Shown: piece after piece, positions 41,338 through 41,585 of the stretch
Layout of the letters: each line of letters opens with the position of its first letter
Numbering within the stretch: position 1 is the first letter of the stretch
Assembly (NCBI GenBank): GCA_027622195.1
Contig: JAQBZO010000016.1
Location: 1 to 41,585 of the forward strand
Source of the DNA: Planctomycetota bacterium
Lineage (GTDB): Bacteria; Planctomycetota; Phycisphaerae; Phycisphaerales; SM1A02
Length of the DNA stretch: 41,585 bases
Direction: 5' to 3'
Translations under genes and position numbers: made by a program
Notes under the pieces: model-generated
What the model was told of the DNA's origin: nothing
What the model saw: the letters and a program-made list of their open reading frames with translations, nothing else
Databases searched by the model: none

Positions 41338-41369
41338 TGAAAACTGCCCCAACCGAAGTTGGGGCAGTT
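41338..41369 (-). terminator. Rho-independent terminator after the PEP-CTERM gene
   Basis: On the minus strand AACTGCCCCAAC and GTTGGGGCAGTT form a 12-bp perfect stem with the stable UUCG loop, followed by UUUUCAUUUU. It stands about 38 bases after the stop codon of the gene that enters from the right edge. Confidence 0.93.
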
Positions 41370-41407
41370 CTTGATCACCATTGGATCAGTCGAAAGTCGA
41401 GGGCGTA

Positions 41408-41585
41408 TTAGGCGCGACGACGACGACCAGCGAAGCCAGCGAGACCCAAGATCGCAATCGCGCCTGGGGCTGGGACTCCAACCGAGTAGGTGCCGTATCC
41501 GAAGAGTGCCTGCGAGGTCGAGGTGCTCTCCTTCCAACCAGAGGTCAGCGTCGCGGTCCAGCCGGCGTCGCCGGAGGTGAGACCG
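41408..41585 (-). CDS. C-terminal part of a PEP-CTERM-type exported protein
   Basis: The frame enters from the right edge and ends at TAA (41408-41410); 59 codons are visible. The last 23 residues are the sorting signal: VPAPG, a hydrophobic helix (AIAILGLAGFAG) and the basic end RRRRA. In systems with an exosortase/archaeosortase such tails direct exported proteins to the envelope or outside. No exosortase gene is in the window. The visible part upstream is Thr/Ser/Gly-rich, as expected for an extracellular beta protein. The rest of the gene lies outside, so the protein's role cannot be judged. Confidence 0.85.
   Translation of the reverse strand, partial: GLTSGDAGWTATLTSGWKESTSTSQALFGYGTYSVGVPAPGAIAILGLAGFAGRRRRA

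Noticed and set aside
1-41585. Search by eye for tRNA genes, CRISPR repeats, insertion sequences, phage genes and defence operons
   Set aside because: No cloverleaf-like segment, regular direct repeats, transposase or integrase motifs, or known defence gene sets were seen.

Overview
The window reads as a chromosomal segment of a planctomycete, most likely of the class Phycisphaerae. This is inferred from protein content, not from a marker RNA. The pointers are paired dockerin-like repeats on secreted proteins, a C-terminal VPAPG-plus-arginine sorting tail (PEP-CTERM type), stand-alone prepilin-type proteins, a Hanks-type Ser/Thr kinase, a lipid A kinase (lpxK, hence an outer membrane) and murD (hence peptidoglycan). 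Many genes lack a clear Shine-Dalgarno site, and GTG or TTG starts are common. Genes are packed tightly, with many ATGA/GTGA/TAGTG overlaps. I see no tRNA, rRNA, CRISPR array, transposase or phage gene.

Layout, left to right. (1) 1-1243: the end of an upstream gene and a DNA topoisomerase VI A subunit, a type IIB topoisomerase that is uncommon in bacteria. (2) 1244-5224, minus strand: rpsO-pnp, then a cold-shock protein and an orphan sensor histidine kinase. (3) 5424-7675, plus strand: an acyl-CoA carboxylase carboxyltransferase and rdgB. (4) 7672-12929, minus strand: a five-gene run of long NfeD, short NfeD, FloA, a GT2 glycosyltransferase and a YkgJ-type cysteine-cluster protein. (5) 13015-14879: two tandem prepilin-type proteins. 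(6) 15312-20706: RidA, a membrane-anchored Ser/Thr kinase (minus strand), Maf, LpxK, an HU-like protein and DnaB. (7) 20751-30123, plus strand: an ECF sigma factor, two small membrane proteins, a peptide-type ABC transporter (three permeases, one binding protein, one ATPase) and dUTPase, joined largely by overlapping stop/start codons. (8) 30067-37365, minus strand: two membrane proteins, murD, a lipoprotein, ispF, a P-loop/deoxyribosyltransferase-like fusion, truA and a secreted helical protein. (9) 37386-41585, minus strand: a reprolysin-like metalloprotease with a dockerin-like tail, a second dockerin-like secreted protein and the end of a PEP-CTERM protein.

Most genes are housekeeping: RNA decay, nucleotide sanitation (rdgB, maf, dut), replication and envelope synthesis. 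The least ordinary parts are the sigma-factor/membrane-protein/transporter run with enlarged permeases, the kinase-like/deoxyribosyltransferase-like fusion at 32470-33606, the bacterial Topo VI, and the pair of secreted proteins sharing a dockerin-like tail.
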